Assembly: GCF_011250515.1 (NCBI RefSeq)
Contig: NZ_JAANOP010000003.1
Coordinates: 62,001 to 126,000, forward strand
DNA: 64,000 bases
Source of the DNA: Aquirufa ecclesiirivi
GTDB lineage: Bacteria; Bacteroidota; Bacteroidia; Cytophagales; Spirosomataceae
Direction: 5' to 3'
Position numbers and translations under genes: made by a program. The notes beneath the pieces were generated by a model. It was not told the origin of the DNA. It searched no databases and worked only from the letters and a program-made list of their open reading frames with translations. This document shows, piece by piece, positions 28,899-39,047 of the stretch; position 1 is the first letter of the stretch, and each line of letters starts with the position of its first letter.

Positions 28899-30034
28899 CC
28901 AACTAGTTCTTTTAAATCTTCATCATGAATCATTTTACGCTCGTCGGCCATAAGAAGGAAACGTGTGTATAATTTATCCAAATCCGGTTTTTCTAATTCA
29001 AAGCCTAACAACTGCAAACGGTGACGTAAGGCTGCACGTCCTGAACGGGAAGTTAATAGGATAGCAGATGAAGGCACACCTACATCTTCAGGATTCATGA
29101 TCTCATAATTTTGAGCGTGTTTCAAGAAACCATCCTGGTGTATACCGGATGAGTGGGCAAACGCATTGGCTCCAACCACTGCTTTATTGGCTTGAACAGG
29201 CATACCCATCAAATTAGATACTAAATTACTGATCGGGAATAAATGTTTTGGATTAATTCCCGTAGTAAATCCTAAGTCCTTATGAACATTCAAAATCATA
29301 GCCACTTCTTCCAAAGACGTATTTCCAGCTCTTTCGCCAATTCCATTAATAGTAACTTCCACTTGACGAGCACCCGCTTGAATACCAGCAATGGTATTAG
29401 CTGTTGCTAATCCCAAATCATTATGATTGTGCATGGAGATAGTAGCCTGATGTATATTGTCCACATGCTCAAAAAGGTAAGTAATGCGGTGGTGCATTTG
29501 ATGAGGTAATAAATAACCCGTAGTATCGGGTAAATTTACGACTGTTGCTCCCGCTTTAATGACTGCTTGGGTTAATTGAGCTAAGAAAGGTAAATCGGCC
29601 CGACCAGCATCTTCTGCAAAAAACTCTACGTCTTCTACATAGGATTTGGCATATTCAACTGCCCAAATTGCCTGCTCAATAATTTTTTCGCGAGTTGAAT
29701 TGAATTTATGTTTAATGTGAACATCGGAAGCTCCAATTCCAGTGTGAATACGTGGCCTACGTGCAGGCTTTAGCGCCTCAGCTGCCGCATCAATGTCTTC
29801 TTTTCTTGCACGCGTTAAACCACAGACTGTTGCTTCCGTAATCACTTCTGCAATGGCTTTTACCGAAGCAAAATCACCCGGGGAAGAAATAGGGAAACCT
29901 GCCTCAATGATATCGACACCTAATTTTTCGAGTTCTTTCGCTACTTCAATTTTTTCCTCACGGTTTAACTGACAACCGGGTACTTGTTCCCCATCGCGTA
30001 AAGTAGTATCGAATATTTGTATACGATTATTCAT
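28895..30034 (-). CDS. leuA: 2-isopropylmalate synthase, short form
   Basis: A 379-aa HMGL-like TIM barrel: [15 protein letters not shown] (7-21), metal-site [12 protein letters not shown] (about 200-211) and [14 protein letters not shown], with a short accessory C-terminal region. The usual LeuA allosteric dimer domain is absent, as in the short forms common in this phylum; homocitrate- or citramalate-synthase activity cannot be excluded by eye. Location next to ilvC supports leucine synthesis from acetyl-CoA and 2-oxoisovalerate. A promoter lies directly upstream. Confidence 0.85.
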   Translation of the reverse strand: MNNRIQIFDTTLRDGEQVPGCQLNREEKIEVAKELEKLGVDIIEAGFPISSPGDFASVKAIAEVITEATVCGLTRARKEDIDAAAEALKPARRPRIHTGIGASDVHIKHKFNSTREKIIEQAIWAVEYAKSYVEDVEFFAEDAGRADLPFLAQLTQAVIKAGATVVNLPDTTGYLLPHQMHHRITYLFEHVDNIHQATISMHNHNDLGLATANTIAGIQAGARQVEVTINGIGERAGNTSLEEVAMILNVHKDLGFTTGINPKHLFPISNLVSNLMGMPVQANKAVVGANAFAHSSGIHQDGFLKHAQNYEIMNPEDVGVPSSAILLTSRSGRAALRHRLQLLGFELEKPDLDKLYTRFLLMADERKMIHDEDLKELVG

Positions 30035-30059
30035 AGGTTTGTTTCTGTTAATTGCTTAG

Positions 30060-30091
30060 CAAAACTAGCTTTAATTATATTACTAACCAAA
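30060..30091 (-). promoter_or_regulatory. Promoter of leuA (TTTG-N20-TAGTTTTG)
   Basis: On the minus strand TTTG (30091-30088), a 20-bp spacer and TAGTTTTG (30067-30060) match the Bacteroidota consensus. The -7 box is 26 bp from the leuA start. leuA therefore has its own promoter apart from ilvDBNC. Confidence 0.6.
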
Positions 30092-30387
30092 AAGAACCTG
30101 CGCCACGAAGTGTGATATTTAGATTAAAAATCCATTAAAATTGAATTAAAAATAACAATTTAGAATTAAAATCTAAAATTTAACCACAAATAAGACCAAA
30201 TAACTTTTATCTAACATTTGTCTAGAATAAAATTTTATTAAATAAAATCAATTTATTTTAATAATAATGTTTCCGATTTCTAATCACGAATGGCATGGTA
30301 GGGATTAAACAGGTAAAAACACGTTGATTTATCAAGTAGTCGATAGAATATCGACAATAAAAAAGTTTTGAAAATCGTTTAACGCTC

Positions 30388-30420
30388 AACGCTGTCAAGG
30401 TTTGAAACCTTGACAGCGTT
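30388..30420. repeat. 33-nt perfect palindrome, family copy 1
   Basis: Arm AACGCTGTCAAGGTTT, a single central G, then the exact reverse complement. The same element recurs with two arm mismatches at 61655-61687. It has no T-run, and the ilvC terminator lies separately downstream, so it looks like a dispersed palindromic repeat. Confidence 0.85.
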
Positions 30421-30454
30421 AGGAAAAGGTGAGCGTTTTTGCATTTTTAGGCAC

Positions 30455-30485
30455 AAAAAAGGGGGCAATTAATTGCCCCCTTTTT
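30455..30485 (-). terminator. Terminator of ilvC
   Basis: GGGGGCAATT and AATTGCCCCC form a perfect 10-bp stem flanked by A-run and T-run (usable from either strand). It lies 22 bp beyond the ilvC stop. Confidence 0.85.
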
Positions 30486-30506
30486 GTTTAATAGAAATCG
30501 CTATAA

Positions 30507-31550
30507 CTAGCTACGCTCTGGACGAAGGCTACGTACCGCAGCACCAGCTCTCCACATTTCAGATTCACGTAATTCAGTTAATTCAGCTTCCAATTTTACA
30601 CGGTAATCAGGCTGAGAGTTCAAATCGATTGAACGAGCAGCCTCCGCTTGAGTTTTTACGGAATTATATAATTTCTCAAATACTGGCTTAGTTGCTTCTT
30701 TGAATGGTCTCCACCAATCCAATGCACCACGTTGTGCGGTAGTAGAACAATTGGCATACATCCAATCCATTCCATTCTCAGCAACTAATGGCATCAAAGA
30801 TTGAGTCAATTCTTCCACTGTCTCATTGAATGCTTCTGAAGGAGAGTGACCATTCTCGCGCAATACTTCATATTGTGCAGCAAAAATACCTTGGATAGCA
30901 CCCATCAATGTACCACGTTCACCTGTTAAGTCGGAAGTAACTTCTTTGTAGAAATCTGTTTCAAACAAATATCCAGAGCCTACACCAATCGCCATAGCGA
31001 TGCATTTCTCACGAGCTTTACCTGTAGCATCTTGATATACAGCAAAGGAAGAGTTCAATCCTTTTCCTTCTACGAACAAACGACGAAGTGAAGTACCAGA
31101 ACCTTTAGGTGCTGCTAAGAATACATCCACATCTGCTGGAGGAATAATTCCTGTTTTCTCTTTATAAGTAATACCGAATCCGTGAGAGAAGTACAAGGAC
31201 TTACCTGCTGTCAAGTATTTCTTCACTGTTGGCCACATTTCAATTTGAGCCGCATCTGAAAGCAAATAACAGATGATCGTTCCTTTTTGAAGCGCTTCTT
31301 CAATTTCAAATAAGTTTACACCAGGAACCCAGCCGTCTGCAACAGCCTTATCAAAGGTTTTTCCTTTACGTTGACCCACAATCACATTCAGACCATTGTC
31401 TTTCATGTTCAATGCTTGACCTGGACCTTGAACTCCATAACCAATAACTGCGATTGTTTGATCAGCCAATACCTCTCTAGCTTTCTCTAATGGAAACTCT
31501 TCTCTTGTTACTACATCTTCAACAACCCCACCGAAATTAATCTTTGCCAT
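30507..31550 (-). CDS. ilvC: Ketol-acid reductoisomerase
   Basis: 347 aa. The Rossmann motif is IAVIGYGVQGPGQA (33-46). The catalytic helical domain has GSGTSLRRLFVEG and DLTGERGTLMGAIQGIFAAQYE (Mg-binding acidic residues). It converts acetolactate or acetohydroxybutyrate to the dihydroxy acid using NAD(P)H in valine/isoleucine synthesis. It is the last gene of the ilvD-B-N-C run, 56 bp after ilvN, and is followed by a strong terminator. Confidence 0.95.
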   Translation of the reverse strand: MAKINFGGVVEDVVTREEFPLEKAREVLADQTIAVIGYGVQGPGQALNMKDNGLNVIVGQRKGKTFDKAVADGWVPGVNLFEIEEALQKGTIICYLLSDAAQIEMWPTVKKYLTAGKSLYFSHGFGITYKEKTGIIPPADVDVFLAAPKGSGTSLRRLFVEGKGLNSSFAVYQDATGKAREKCIAMAIGVGSGYLFETDFYKEVTSDLTGERGTLMGAIQGIFAAQYEVLRENGHSPSEAFNETVEELTQSLMPLVAENGMDWMYANCSTTAQRGALDWWRPFKEATKPVFEKLYNSVKTQAEAARSIDLNSQPDYRVKLEAELTELRESEMWRAGAAVRSLRPERS

Positions 31551-31606
31551 TTTCGTTTTTGTTTAATTTAAATTCTTGTCTAATTAATCTATGATACTTT
31601 CAAATT

Positions 31607-32140
31607 TTATACAATTTCCCAATTACCTTCTGGTAAATACTCCACTAAACCTTTTTCTGTTTTACCCACAGCCACTCTACCCGATTTGATATATTCCAAT
31701 ATTTCCCATTGCTTTAAATAAGCATAGAATTCATTGATTTCTTCTTCGGATCCATTTTTCTCTACCACAACATAATCTAAACCCCAATGAACGACTTTGG
31801 CGTTCCAATCCAAATTAATGGTTTTTACATCCAAAGATGGTGAACCCAAAGGCGTAGCTATTTTAAATAAGGCAATTTCATTGAATACAATTTCATCATC
31901 CAAATAACCAAAAACCGCTAATACGTCCGTAATCTTACGTATTTGACGAACCAATTTTTCTACAATCTCTCGATTCTCATTGCGAATCACAATGGTAAAA
32001 CGAGACACTCCTTTACGCTCAGTTTCTGAAACAGTCAAACACTCAATATTCAGCCTTCTGCGCGTAAATATAATCGTGATGCGATTCAATAAACCAATCG
32101 TGTTGGTAGTAAATACAGATATCGTGTAAGTTGTTAACAT
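31607..32140 (-). CDS. ilvN: Acetolactate synthase small (regulatory) subunit
   Basis: About 177 aa. The N-terminal ACT domain reads YTISVFTTNTIGLLNRITIIFTRRRLNIECLTV, the valine-binding regulatory fold. A second C-terminal domain is present (IALFKIATP onward, VVEKNGSEEEINEFYAYL). It modulates the IlvB catalytic subunit. The ATG at 32140 lies 7 bp after the ilvB stop; an upstream TTG overlapping ilvB is less likely. Confidence 0.93.
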   Translation of the reverse strand: MLTTYTISVFTTNTIGLLNRITIIFTRRRLNIECLTVSETERKGVSRFTIVIRNENREIVEKLVRQIRKITDVLAVFGYLDDEIVFNEIALFKIATPLGSPSLDVKTINLDWNAKVVHWGLDYVVVEKNGSEEEINEFYAYLKQWEILEYIKSGRVAVGKTEKGLVEYLPEGNWEIV

Positions 32141-32147
32141 ATAGTTT

Positions 32148-33890
32148 CTACTCAAGCATTACTTTAGTCACACAAGCACCTGCTGGCACCATAGGGAATA
32201 CATTCTCTTCTTTCTCACAAATAATCTCCAATAAATAAGGCTTATTCGAGTTCAACAAAGTATCCAAAGATTCTCCTAAATTATTTCGGTCACTTACCGT
32301 GTGTCCGTCAATTCCAAAACCTTTAGCAATGGTAATAAAATCTGGGTTTTGCAGTTCAACAAAAGAATAACGATTATCGAAGAACATGGATTGCCATTGG
32401 CGAACCATACCTAAGAAATTATTATTTAAGATGATGATCTTCACAGCTAAACCACTTTGTGCGATAGTTCCTAATTCTTGCAAAGTCATTTGGAAACCAC
32501 CATCACCAATCACGGCAACGACCTCACGATCAGGAACGGCAACTTTCGCTCCAAAAGAAGCTGGCAAAGCAAAGCCCATGGTTCCTGCTCCTCCACTGGT
32601 TACGATGGAATTATGTTTTTTAAATCGGTAATAACGGTTGGTAATCATCTGGTGTTGACCAACATCTGTCACAACTACCGCTTCTCCTTTGGTCTTGTCA
32701 GATAATAAGGCAACAGCCTCTCCCATTTTGATTTGATTACCTTCGTGATATAAATCTTTCTTGGTAATCTTTTCATACTCCTCATCGTCATACTTCTGAA
32801 ACTCGGCCCTCCACTCACTGTGGTCAGCTTTTTTCACTAAAGGAAGTAAGGCTTTCAAAGCGGCTTTGGCATCACCTACAACCGGCGCATCAGCTTTCAC
32901 ATTCTTATCAATCTCACTCGGATCAACTTCAATGTGCACGACTTTGGCTTGTTTGGCATAAGTACTTAAATCACCTGTGATACGGTCATCAAAACGCATA
33001 CCAATGGCTATCAAAACATCGCATGAATTCGTTAACACATTGGCACCATAGTTTCCATGCATACCTGGCCAACCTACAAAAAGTGGATGGTCAGCATCCA
33101 TAGCAGACATTCCTAAAAGAGTTGTAGCTACTGGAATACCAGTCTTTTCTACAAATTCCTTCAATTCGTTTTCTGCCTGGGCGATTAATACTCCATGACC
33201 AGCTAAAATGTATGGACGCTTAGCGCCATTGATCAATTTAGCTGCCGCCTCTACGTGCTCCTCTTTCGGCTCTAATCTAGGCTTATAAGATATAATCGAT
33301 TCACATTTTTTGTATTCAAATGGAATCGACATTGTTTCTGCTTGGGCAGAACGAGTAATTTCAATTAAAACAGGACCTGGTCTACCAGTTTCGGCAATGT
33401 AAAATGCTTTGGCAATAATTTCAGGAATTTCGTTTGGATCAACAATTTGATAATTCCACTTAGTAATCGGCATGGACATACCAATGACATCACATTCCTG
33501 AAAAGCATCCGTTCCCAATAGATTGGCCCTTACTTGACCTACTATACATACCATAGGAGTCGAATCCAACATGGCATCAGCAATGGGTGTTATTAAATTT
33601 GTTGCTCCTGGACCAGAGGTCACTAAACAAACACCCGCCTTGTTCAGCATACGGGCATAGCCTTGCGCGGCATGGCCTGCACCTTGTTCATGGCGCACTA
33701 AAATATGCTTTAATTGATCCCGATAATCAAACAAAGCATCGTAGGTAGGCATAATGGCTCCACCTGGATATCCGAAAATGGTACTCACCCCCTGCTCAAC
33801 CAACGATTGCATAACCGCTTGAGCCCCAGTTTTTAATTTTGAGGTTTGAGTTGATGTAGGTTGAGTAGCTTCTACTTGGGTTTTTCCCAT
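32148..33890 (-). CDS. ilvB: Acetolactate synthase large (catalytic) subunit
   Basis: A 580-aa ThDP enzyme. N-terminal: GVSTIFGYPGGAIMPTYDAL and RHEQGAGHAAQGYAR with the cofactor-activating Glu. C-terminal: ThDP/Mg site GDGGFQMTLQELGTIAQSGLAVKIIILNN split over about residues 460-490. It condenses two pyruvates, or pyruvate with 2-oxobutyrate. Second gene of the ilv operon, 87 bp after ilvD. Confidence 0.95.
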   Translation of the reverse strand: MGKTQVEATQPTSTQTSKLKTGAQAVMQSLVEQGVSTIFGYPGGAIMPTYDALFDYRDQLKHILVRHEQGAGHAAQGYARMLNKAGVCLVTSGPGATNLITPIADAMLDSTPMVCIVGQVRANLLGTDAFQECDVIGMSMPITKWNYQIVDPNEIPEIIAKAFYIAETGRPGPVLIEITRSAQAETMSIPFEYKKCESIISYKPRLEPKEEHVEAAAKLINGAKRPYILAGHGVLIAQAENELKEFVEKTGIPVATTLLGMSAMDADHPLFVGWPGMHGNYGANVLTNSCDVLIAIGMRFDDRITGDLSTYAKQAKVVHIEVDPSEIDKNVKADAPVVGDAKAALKALLPLVKKADHSEWRAEFQKYDDEEYEKITKKDLYHEGNQIKMGEAVALLSDKTKGEAVVVTDVGQHQMITNRYYRFKKHNSIVTSGGAGTMGFALPASFGAKVAVPDREVVAVIGDGGFQMTLQELGTIAQSGLAVKIIILNNNFLGMVRQWQSMFFDNRYSFVELQNPDFITIAKGFGIDGHTVSDRNNLGESLDTLLNSNKPYLLEIICEKEENVFPMVPAGACVTKVMLE

Positions 33891-33977
33891 GATTAATTGG
33901 TCTATATTTTGTTTCAGTTAAATGGTCCGACTAATTTAAGTCATACTCATCTAGAAAAAAATTGAATTGGTCATTTT

Positions 33978-35654
33978 TTACAAATCTGTGACACAACCAA
34001 GGCTGGCTGATGATACATTTTTGATATATTTTCTTAAAACACCCGAAGTATGTTCAGAAACCAATGGTTTCCAATGCTTACGGCGCTCAGCCAATTCTTC
34101 ATCCGATACGTGTAAGATAATCTGATTATCTACAGCATCAATCGTAATTTTATCACCGTCTTTAACCAATCCAATATTCCCTCCTTCTTGCGCCTCTGGC
34201 GTCACGTGACCTACCACAAAACCGTGCGTTCCTCCAGAGAAACGTCCGTCTGTAATCATCGCCACACTATTCCCTAAACCCGCTCCCATCAAAGCAGAAG
34301 TTGGCTTTAGCATTTCTGGCATTCCTGGGCCTCCTTTAGGGCCTTCATTTCGAATAACGACCACATGACCTGGCTTAATTTCTCCTTTGGAAATATACTC
34401 TATTACCTCTTCTTCGCGCTCACATACTTTGGCAGTACCTTCAAAACGCTCCCCTTCTTTTCCTGTAATCTTCGCGACGGCACCTTCGGTAGCCAAATTG
34501 CCATATAATATTTGTAAGTGCCCCGTAGCTTTAATTGGCGTAGCTACTGGATATATAATTTTTTGTGTTTCAAAATTCAAATCTGGAGCTTCCGCTAAAT
34601 TCTCCGCCATGGTCTTACCCGTTACCGTCATACATTCTCCATGTAAGTAGCCCTCTTTCCACAAATACTTCAAAATAGCTGGCATACCACCTATTGCTAA
34701 CACATCTTCCATGTAATACTTACCGGAAGGTTTCAAATCAGCCAAAAGTGGAGTGCGATCCGAGATATCTTGAATATCCTTCAACGTAAATTTGATACCT
34801 GCTGAGTGAGCAATCGCTAAGTAATGTAAAACGGCATTGGTCGATCCTCCTAAGGCCATAACGACCGTCATGGCATTTTCAAAGGCATGACGAGTCATGA
34901 TATCACGTGGACAAATATTTTTCTCCAACAACACTTTCATCGCCGCACCAATAGCTAAACATTCTTCTTTTTTACCTTCGTGAGTAGCAGGATAAGTGGA
35001 TGAATTAGGTAGTACCAAACCCATAGCCTCCATCGAAGAAGCCATCGTATTAGCGGTATACATACCTCCACAAGCACCCGGACCAGGAATGGAATTGCGA
35101 ATGACTCCTTCGTAATCTTCATCAGAAATATTTCCTGCGAATTTCTTACCCAATGCTTCGAAAGCCGACACGATATCTAATTTCTCTCCTTTATATAAAC
35201 CCGATTTAATCGTTCCTCCGTAAACCAACATACTCGGACGATTCAAACGTGCCAAAGCCATCATTGCTCCAGGCATATTCTTGTCACAACCAACCACGGC
35301 AATTACTCCATCATACCACTGTGCCCCTACCACATTTTCAATGGAATCCGCAATAATATCACGAGATGGCAAAGAATAGCTCATGCCATCGTTTCCATTG
35401 GTCATACCATCCGACACACCAATCGTATGAAATATCAAACCTACCATGCCGTTCTCCTGAATTCCTTTTTTCACATGGACTGACAAACCATTTAAGTGCA
35501 TATTGCATGGGTTACCTTCATAACCTGTACTAGCAATACCAATTTGTGCTTTTTGCATATCCTCAGAAGTCAATCCGATTCCATACAACATCGCCTTAGC
35601 TGCAGGGTTTGTAATCTCTTGAGTAAGAGTTTTAGAGAATTTATTTAATGACAT
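33978..35654 (-). CDS. ilvD: Dihydroxy-acid dehydratase
   Basis: 558 aa from the ATG at 35654. Iron-sulfur cysteines are in [24 protein letters not shown] and [14 protein letters not shown]. The C-terminal beta-barrel has [18 protein letters not shown], with a catalytic serine. It makes the 2-oxo acids of valine/isoleucine synthesis. First gene of ilvD-B-N-C; a consensus promoter lies about 30 bp upstream. The frame extends 33 bp further upstream through the promoter, so the shorter start is chosen. Confidence 0.95.
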   Translation of the reverse strand: MSLNKFSKTLTQEITNPAAKAMLYGIGLTSEDMQKAQIGIASTGYEGNPCNMHLNGLSVHVKKGIQENGMVGLIFHTIGVSDGMTNGNDGMSYSLPSRDIIADSIENVVGAQWYDGVIAVVGCDKNMPGAMMALARLNRPSMLVYGGTIKSGLYKGEKLDIVSAFEALGKKFAGNISDEDYEGVIRNSIPGPGACGGMYTANTMASSMEAMGLVLPNSSTYPATHEGKKEECLAIGAAMKVLLEKNICPRDIMTRHAFENAMTVVMALGGSTNAVLHYLAIAHSAGIKFTLKDIQDISDRTPLLADLKPSGKYYMEDVLAIGGMPAILKYLWKEGYLHGECMTVTGKTMAENLAEAPDLNFETQKIIYPVATPIKATGHLQILYGNLATEGAVAKITGKEGERFEGTAKVCEREEEVIEYISKGEIKPGHVVVIRNEGPKGGPGMPEMLKPTSALMGAGLGNSVAMITDGRFSGGTHGFVVGHVTPEAQEGGNIGLVKDGDKITIDAVDNQIILHVSDEELAERRKHWKPLVSEHTSGVLRKYIKNVSSASLGCVTDL

Positions 35655-35684
35655 AGTCTTTTGGTATGAAATTTTTTCAAACAA

Positions 35685-35717
35685 CAAATATACACAATCC
35701 TATTTGTTCGAAACAAA
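35685..35717 (-). promoter_or_regulatory. Promoter of the ilvDBNC operon (TTTG-N21-TATATTTG)
   Basis: On the minus strand TTTG (35717-35714), a 21-bp spacer and TATATTTG (35692-35685) match the Bacteroidota consensus. The -7 box ends 30 bp before the ilvD ATG, which leaves little room for an attenuator leader. Confidence 0.65.
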
Positions 35718-35773
35718 AGATTCCCAAATAATGTATGGGTAATCAAGGAATTGCAAAATTTTTTAAAGGTATC

Positions 35774-37537
35774 TTACAAGCTTTCGCTGGATTTATTTTC
35801 TCCTACTTGTTGACGCCACATAGCATAATACAATCCTTTGCTATCAATAAGCTGCTCATGCGAACCTTGCTCGACGATACGTCCCTTTTCCAACACATAT
35901 ATTCGGGTAGCATGCATGATGGTCGATAAACGGTGTGCAATCAAAATCGTTAGATGCTCTGCTTCTTGTGAAATAGCTCGAATCGTTTCCGAAATTTCCT
36001 CTTCTGTTAGAGAATCTAACGCAGATGTAGCTTCATCAAAAACCAATAAATTGGGATCCCGCAATAATGCCCTGGCTATACTCAATCGCTGTTTTTCACC
36101 ACCAGACACCTTCACTCCTCCCTCTCCAATCAAGGTATCCAATCCTTTATCGGCACGTGCCAAGAGTGTTTGACATGCTGCTTTTTCCAATACTTCCAAA
36201 CAATGGGCATCCGTGGCATTGGGATTAACAAATAATAAATTTTCACGAATGGATCCTGAAAACAATTGAGTATCCTGAGTCACAAAACCAATCTTCTTTC
36301 TCAGTTGATCAAAGTCAATATGTTCTCCTTCTTCTCCATTATAAAAGACTTTCCCTTTTTTTGGACGGTACAATCCTACCAACAATTTTACTAAGGTTGA
36401 TTTACCAGCTCCTGATGGACCCACAAATGCAATGGTTTCTCCACCTTTCACATCAAAACTGATATTATTCAAAGCCTCTGAATTTGCCGATTGATGCTGG
36501 AAACTAACTTGGTCAAATTGCAAGGTTTGAATGGAAGAAATCGCTTTAGGATTATCAGGTTTCTTTTCAATGGGAATATTTAAAATTTGCTCGAAATTTT
36601 GCAATGAAACTTCCGCTTCACGATAGGTATTCACCACATTACCAATCTCTTGCAAAGGATTGAATAAGAAGAAAGAATAGATATTTAAAGAATAAAACTG
36701 ACCGATGGTGATTTGACCTTGATAAATCAAATAAATCAAGACTACAACCATAAGCATACGCAGTAAATTCACGCAAGTTCCTTGAACAAATGCCATAGAG
36801 CGTACATAACGCACTTTCTTTAGCTCTAACAATAAGATTTTTTCTGTGGTGGCATTCAAATGTCGAATTTCCTGATCTGCCAATCCCAAGGATTTTACTA
36901 ATTCTATATTCCGTAGAGACTCTGTCGTGGAACCTGCTAAGGCGGTAGATTCTTTAACTATTTGAATTTGAATCGTTTTAATTTTCCGACTCAGGACGGA
37001 TGAAACAAAAGCAATGAGCGGACCTGTCAATAAAAACAGAGGTAAAATCATCCAATGCACTGAAAAGGCATAAACCGAGATAAAAATCAAGGCTATAACT
37101 GATTGAAATAATATGTTGATACCGACTGTAATTAACTTCTCGACATCAATACGTACCTTTTGTAATTTTCCTAGTGTTTCTCCCGAACGTTGATCCTCAA
37201 AAGTTTCATAAGGTAATTCCAAGGAATGCCGAATACCGTCGGAATACAAATTGGCTCCCACCTTTTGGGTTACCGTATTGATGACGTAATCTTGAAAATT
37301 TTTAGCTACACGAGAAACGAATGCAACCCCAACTGAAGCCAAGGCCAAGGGCCAAATAGCTTGGATGAATTGATCCATCGTATGTGTATTCGATCGATAT
37401 ACAGCAGCTACATCATCAATGATTTTCCTAAAAATATAGGGGTCCATTAATGAAAAAATCTGGTTCGTGGCAGCGAGAGCTAGGGCTCCAACCACACGCC
37501 AGCGGTAATGACTTAAATAGGTAAATAATAATTTCAT
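35774..37537 (-). CDS. ABC exporter, fused permease-ATPase
   Basis: 587 aa. An N-terminal six-helix exporter domain (about 1-310, MKLLFTYLSHYRWRVVGALALAA onward) is followed by a nucleotide-binding domain with Walker A VGPSGAGKST, Q-loop region FVTQDTQLFSGSIRENL, signature KVSGGEKQRLSIARALL, Walker B LLVFDEATSALD and H-loop IAHRLST. Half-transporters of this kind dimerise to export lipids, peptides or drugs. It resembles MsbA/MDR-type exporters, but the substrate cannot be assigned. Confidence 0.9.
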   Translation of the reverse strand: MKLLFTYLSHYRWRVVGALALAATNQIFSLMDPYIFRKIIDDVAAVYRSNTHTMDQFIQAIWPLALASVGVAFVSRVAKNFQDYVINTVTQKVGANLYSDGIRHSLELPYETFEDQRSGETLGKLQKVRIDVEKLITVGINILFQSVIALIFISVYAFSVHWMILPLFLLTGPLIAFVSSVLSRKIKTIQIQIVKESTALAGSTTESLRNIELVKSLGLADQEIRHLNATTEKILLLELKKVRYVRSMAFVQGTCVNLLRMLMVVVLIYLIYQGQITIGQFYSLNIYSFFLFNPLQEIGNVVNTYREAEVSLQNFEQILNIPIEKKPDNPKAISSIQTLQFDQVSFQHQSANSEALNNISFDVKGGETIAFVGPSGAGKSTLVKLLVGLYRPKKGKVFYNGEEGEHIDFDQLRKKIGFVTQDTQLFSGSIRENLLFVNPNATDAHCLEVLEKAACQTLLARADKGLDTLIGEGGVKVSGGEKQRLSIARALLRDPNLLVFDEATSALDSLTEEEISETIRAISQEAEHLTILIAHRLSTIMHATRIYVLEKGRIVEQGSHEQLIDSKGLYYAMWRQQVGENKSSESL

Positions 37538-37614
37538 TGGGAATTATCTAATGGTGAAGGTAATATTCTTGAACGAGTTCAAGTGAATTTGGGTTCCCCA
37601 AGTCCCCAAAACGG

Positions 37615-38814
37615 CTAAAATCTAGTTAATGCCATCTCTGAAACCGTCTTACCTATAGATAAAGAAGAGGTGGCTGCGGGACTAGGTGCATTCAAAATAT
37701 TAATAATTTTGGCATCTTCAATGATGGAGAAATCATCCAATAAACCACCGTTTCGGTCACAAGCTTGCGCACGAACACCTGCCCCCCCTTCCACTAAATC
37801 TTGCTCTTGAATTTCGGGAATTAACACTTGCAAAGCTTTGGTAAATGCTTCTTTGGAAAAGCTACGGTACATTTCACCCAAACCAGTTTCCCAGTATTTG
37901 GCAGCCACTTTTTGAAAACCTGGCCATGTTAAGGTATTCCAAAGTTCTTTGAAATCAACCCCCATTTTCTTGTACCCTTCCTTTTTAAATGCTAAAACTG
38001 CATTAGGTCCAGCCTCCACACCACCACGCATCATGCGAGTAAAGTGAACTCCTAAAAATGGGAAGTTAGGATCTGGAACGGGATAAATGAGGTTTTTAAC
38101 TAAATATTCTTTCTCTTTTCTCAATTTAAAATACTCCCCTCTAAAAGGTACAATTCGCACATCTAAAGGCTCTCTTTGAGACAATTGGGCCACTTCGTCA
38201 GAATACAAACCTGCACAATTAATAATCAATTTGGTTTCATAAACGCCTTTAATCGTTTCAACTATGGAATAGCTAATACCTTTAGTAATACCTATTACTT
38301 GTTCATTTAAATGAATCGTACAACCTGCCTGTTGGATTTTTTCAGCCAATTTAGCCGCTACAACACGGTAATCCACGATTCCTGTTTGTGGAACCCACAT
38401 ACCCTCTACCCCAGTCACATAAGGTTCATGTTCTTGCATTTCAGCCAAAGACAGTTTCTTTAGACCTTCCAAACCATTTTGTTGACCTCGTTGATATAAA
38501 TTTTCCAATTGACTCCGCTGATCGTGATTACTTGCCACCACGATTTTACCAGTCAACTCAAAAGGAATAGATTCACGATCGCAAAATTCAATCAATTGAT
38601 GATATCCTTCAATGCAATTCTTGGCTTTTAAGGAGCCTGGTTTATAATACAATCCCGAGTGAATGACTCCGGAATTGTTCCCTGTTTGATGCAGAGAAAC
38701 CATATTTTCCTTTTCAAATAAAGCAATTTGCAAATCGGGTTTTGCTTCTAATAATCGATGAGCTGTTGCTAGACCTACAATCCCACCACCTACAATAATT
38801 ACATCTAAAGCCAT
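37615..38814 (-). CDS. lhgO: L-2-hydroxyglutarate oxidase/dehydrogenase
   Basis: A 399-aa FAD enzyme of the DAO family. The dinucleotide site is DVIIVGGGIVGLATAHRLLE (4-23), with HQTGNNSGVIHSGLYYKPGSLKA (about 42-65), IINCAGLYSDEVA, RGEYFKLRKEKEYLV and GAGVRAQACDRNGGLLDDF near the C-terminus. It oxidises L-2-hydroxyglutarate to 2-oxoglutarate and passes electrons to the membrane. Motifs match LhgO closely. Monocistronic by position; 77 bp from the ABC gene. Confidence 0.9.
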   Translation of the reverse strand: MALDVIIVGGGIVGLATAHRLLEAKPDLQIALFEKENMVSLHQTGNNSGVIHSGLYYKPGSLKAKNCIEGYHQLIEFCDRESIPFELTGKIVVASNHDQRSQLENLYQRGQQNGLEGLKKLSLAEMQEHEPYVTGVEGMWVPQTGIVDYRVVAAKLAEKIQQAGCTIHLNEQVIGITKGISYSIVETIKGVYETKLIINCAGLYSDEVAQLSQREPLDVRIVPFRGEYFKLRKEKEYLVKNLIYPVPDPNFPFLGVHFTRMMRGGVEAGPNAVLAFKKEGYKKMGVDFKELWNTLTWPGFQKVAAKYWETGLGEMYRSFSKEAFTKALQVLIPEIQEQDLVEGGAGVRAQACDRNGGLLDDFSIIEDAKIINILNAPSPAATSSLSIGKTVSEMALTRF

Positions 38815-38906
38815 GTATATCCAATTGTTTAAAAATGATACAAATATACAGAATCGGGAAATGGAATTCTCAATAAATAATCAGGTGTTTGATTATTTAT
38901 GTCATC

Positions 38907-38933
38907 TTGAAAGTCGCTTTTTTTGTAGCTTTG
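38907..38933 (+). promoter_or_regulatory. Promoter-like TTG-N16-TAGCTTTG
   Basis: TTG at 38907-38909 and a perfect TAnnTTTG box (TAGCTTTG, 38926-38933). The spacer is 16 bp, slightly short. It points toward anmK but is about 245 bp away. Confidence 0.5.
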
Positions 38934-39001
38934 CGATTGCTATGCATGGGGTTAAGATTAGGGGTTTGTTAATGTGTTTATTACTTAAGTTATGCTAACT
39001 A

Positions 39002-39037
39002 TAAGTTAAGTTAAGTTAAGTTAGTTTAGTTTAGTTT
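39002..39037. repeat. Short tandem repeats TAAGT and TTTAG
   Basis: Four TAAGT units pass directly into three TTTAG units. This is simple-sequence DNA in the lhgO-anmK spacer, next to the palindrome. Confidence 0.8.
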
Positions 39038-39047
39038 AATGGCACTA

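Larger units (their letters stand above)
30092..30506. other. AT-rich spacer between leuA and ilvC
   Basis: No gene is seen in this stretch. About 30120-30270 is extremely A/T-rich with A- and T-tracts. It also holds a 33-nt palindrome (30388-30420) and the ilvC terminator (30455-30485), listed separately. Confidence 0.6.

Noticed and set aside
38941-38997. Leader peptide for attenuation of anmK
   Set aside because: The 18-codon ORF has no run of a regulatory amino acid and anmK is not an amino-acid biosynthesis gene; kept only as part of a possible small RNA.
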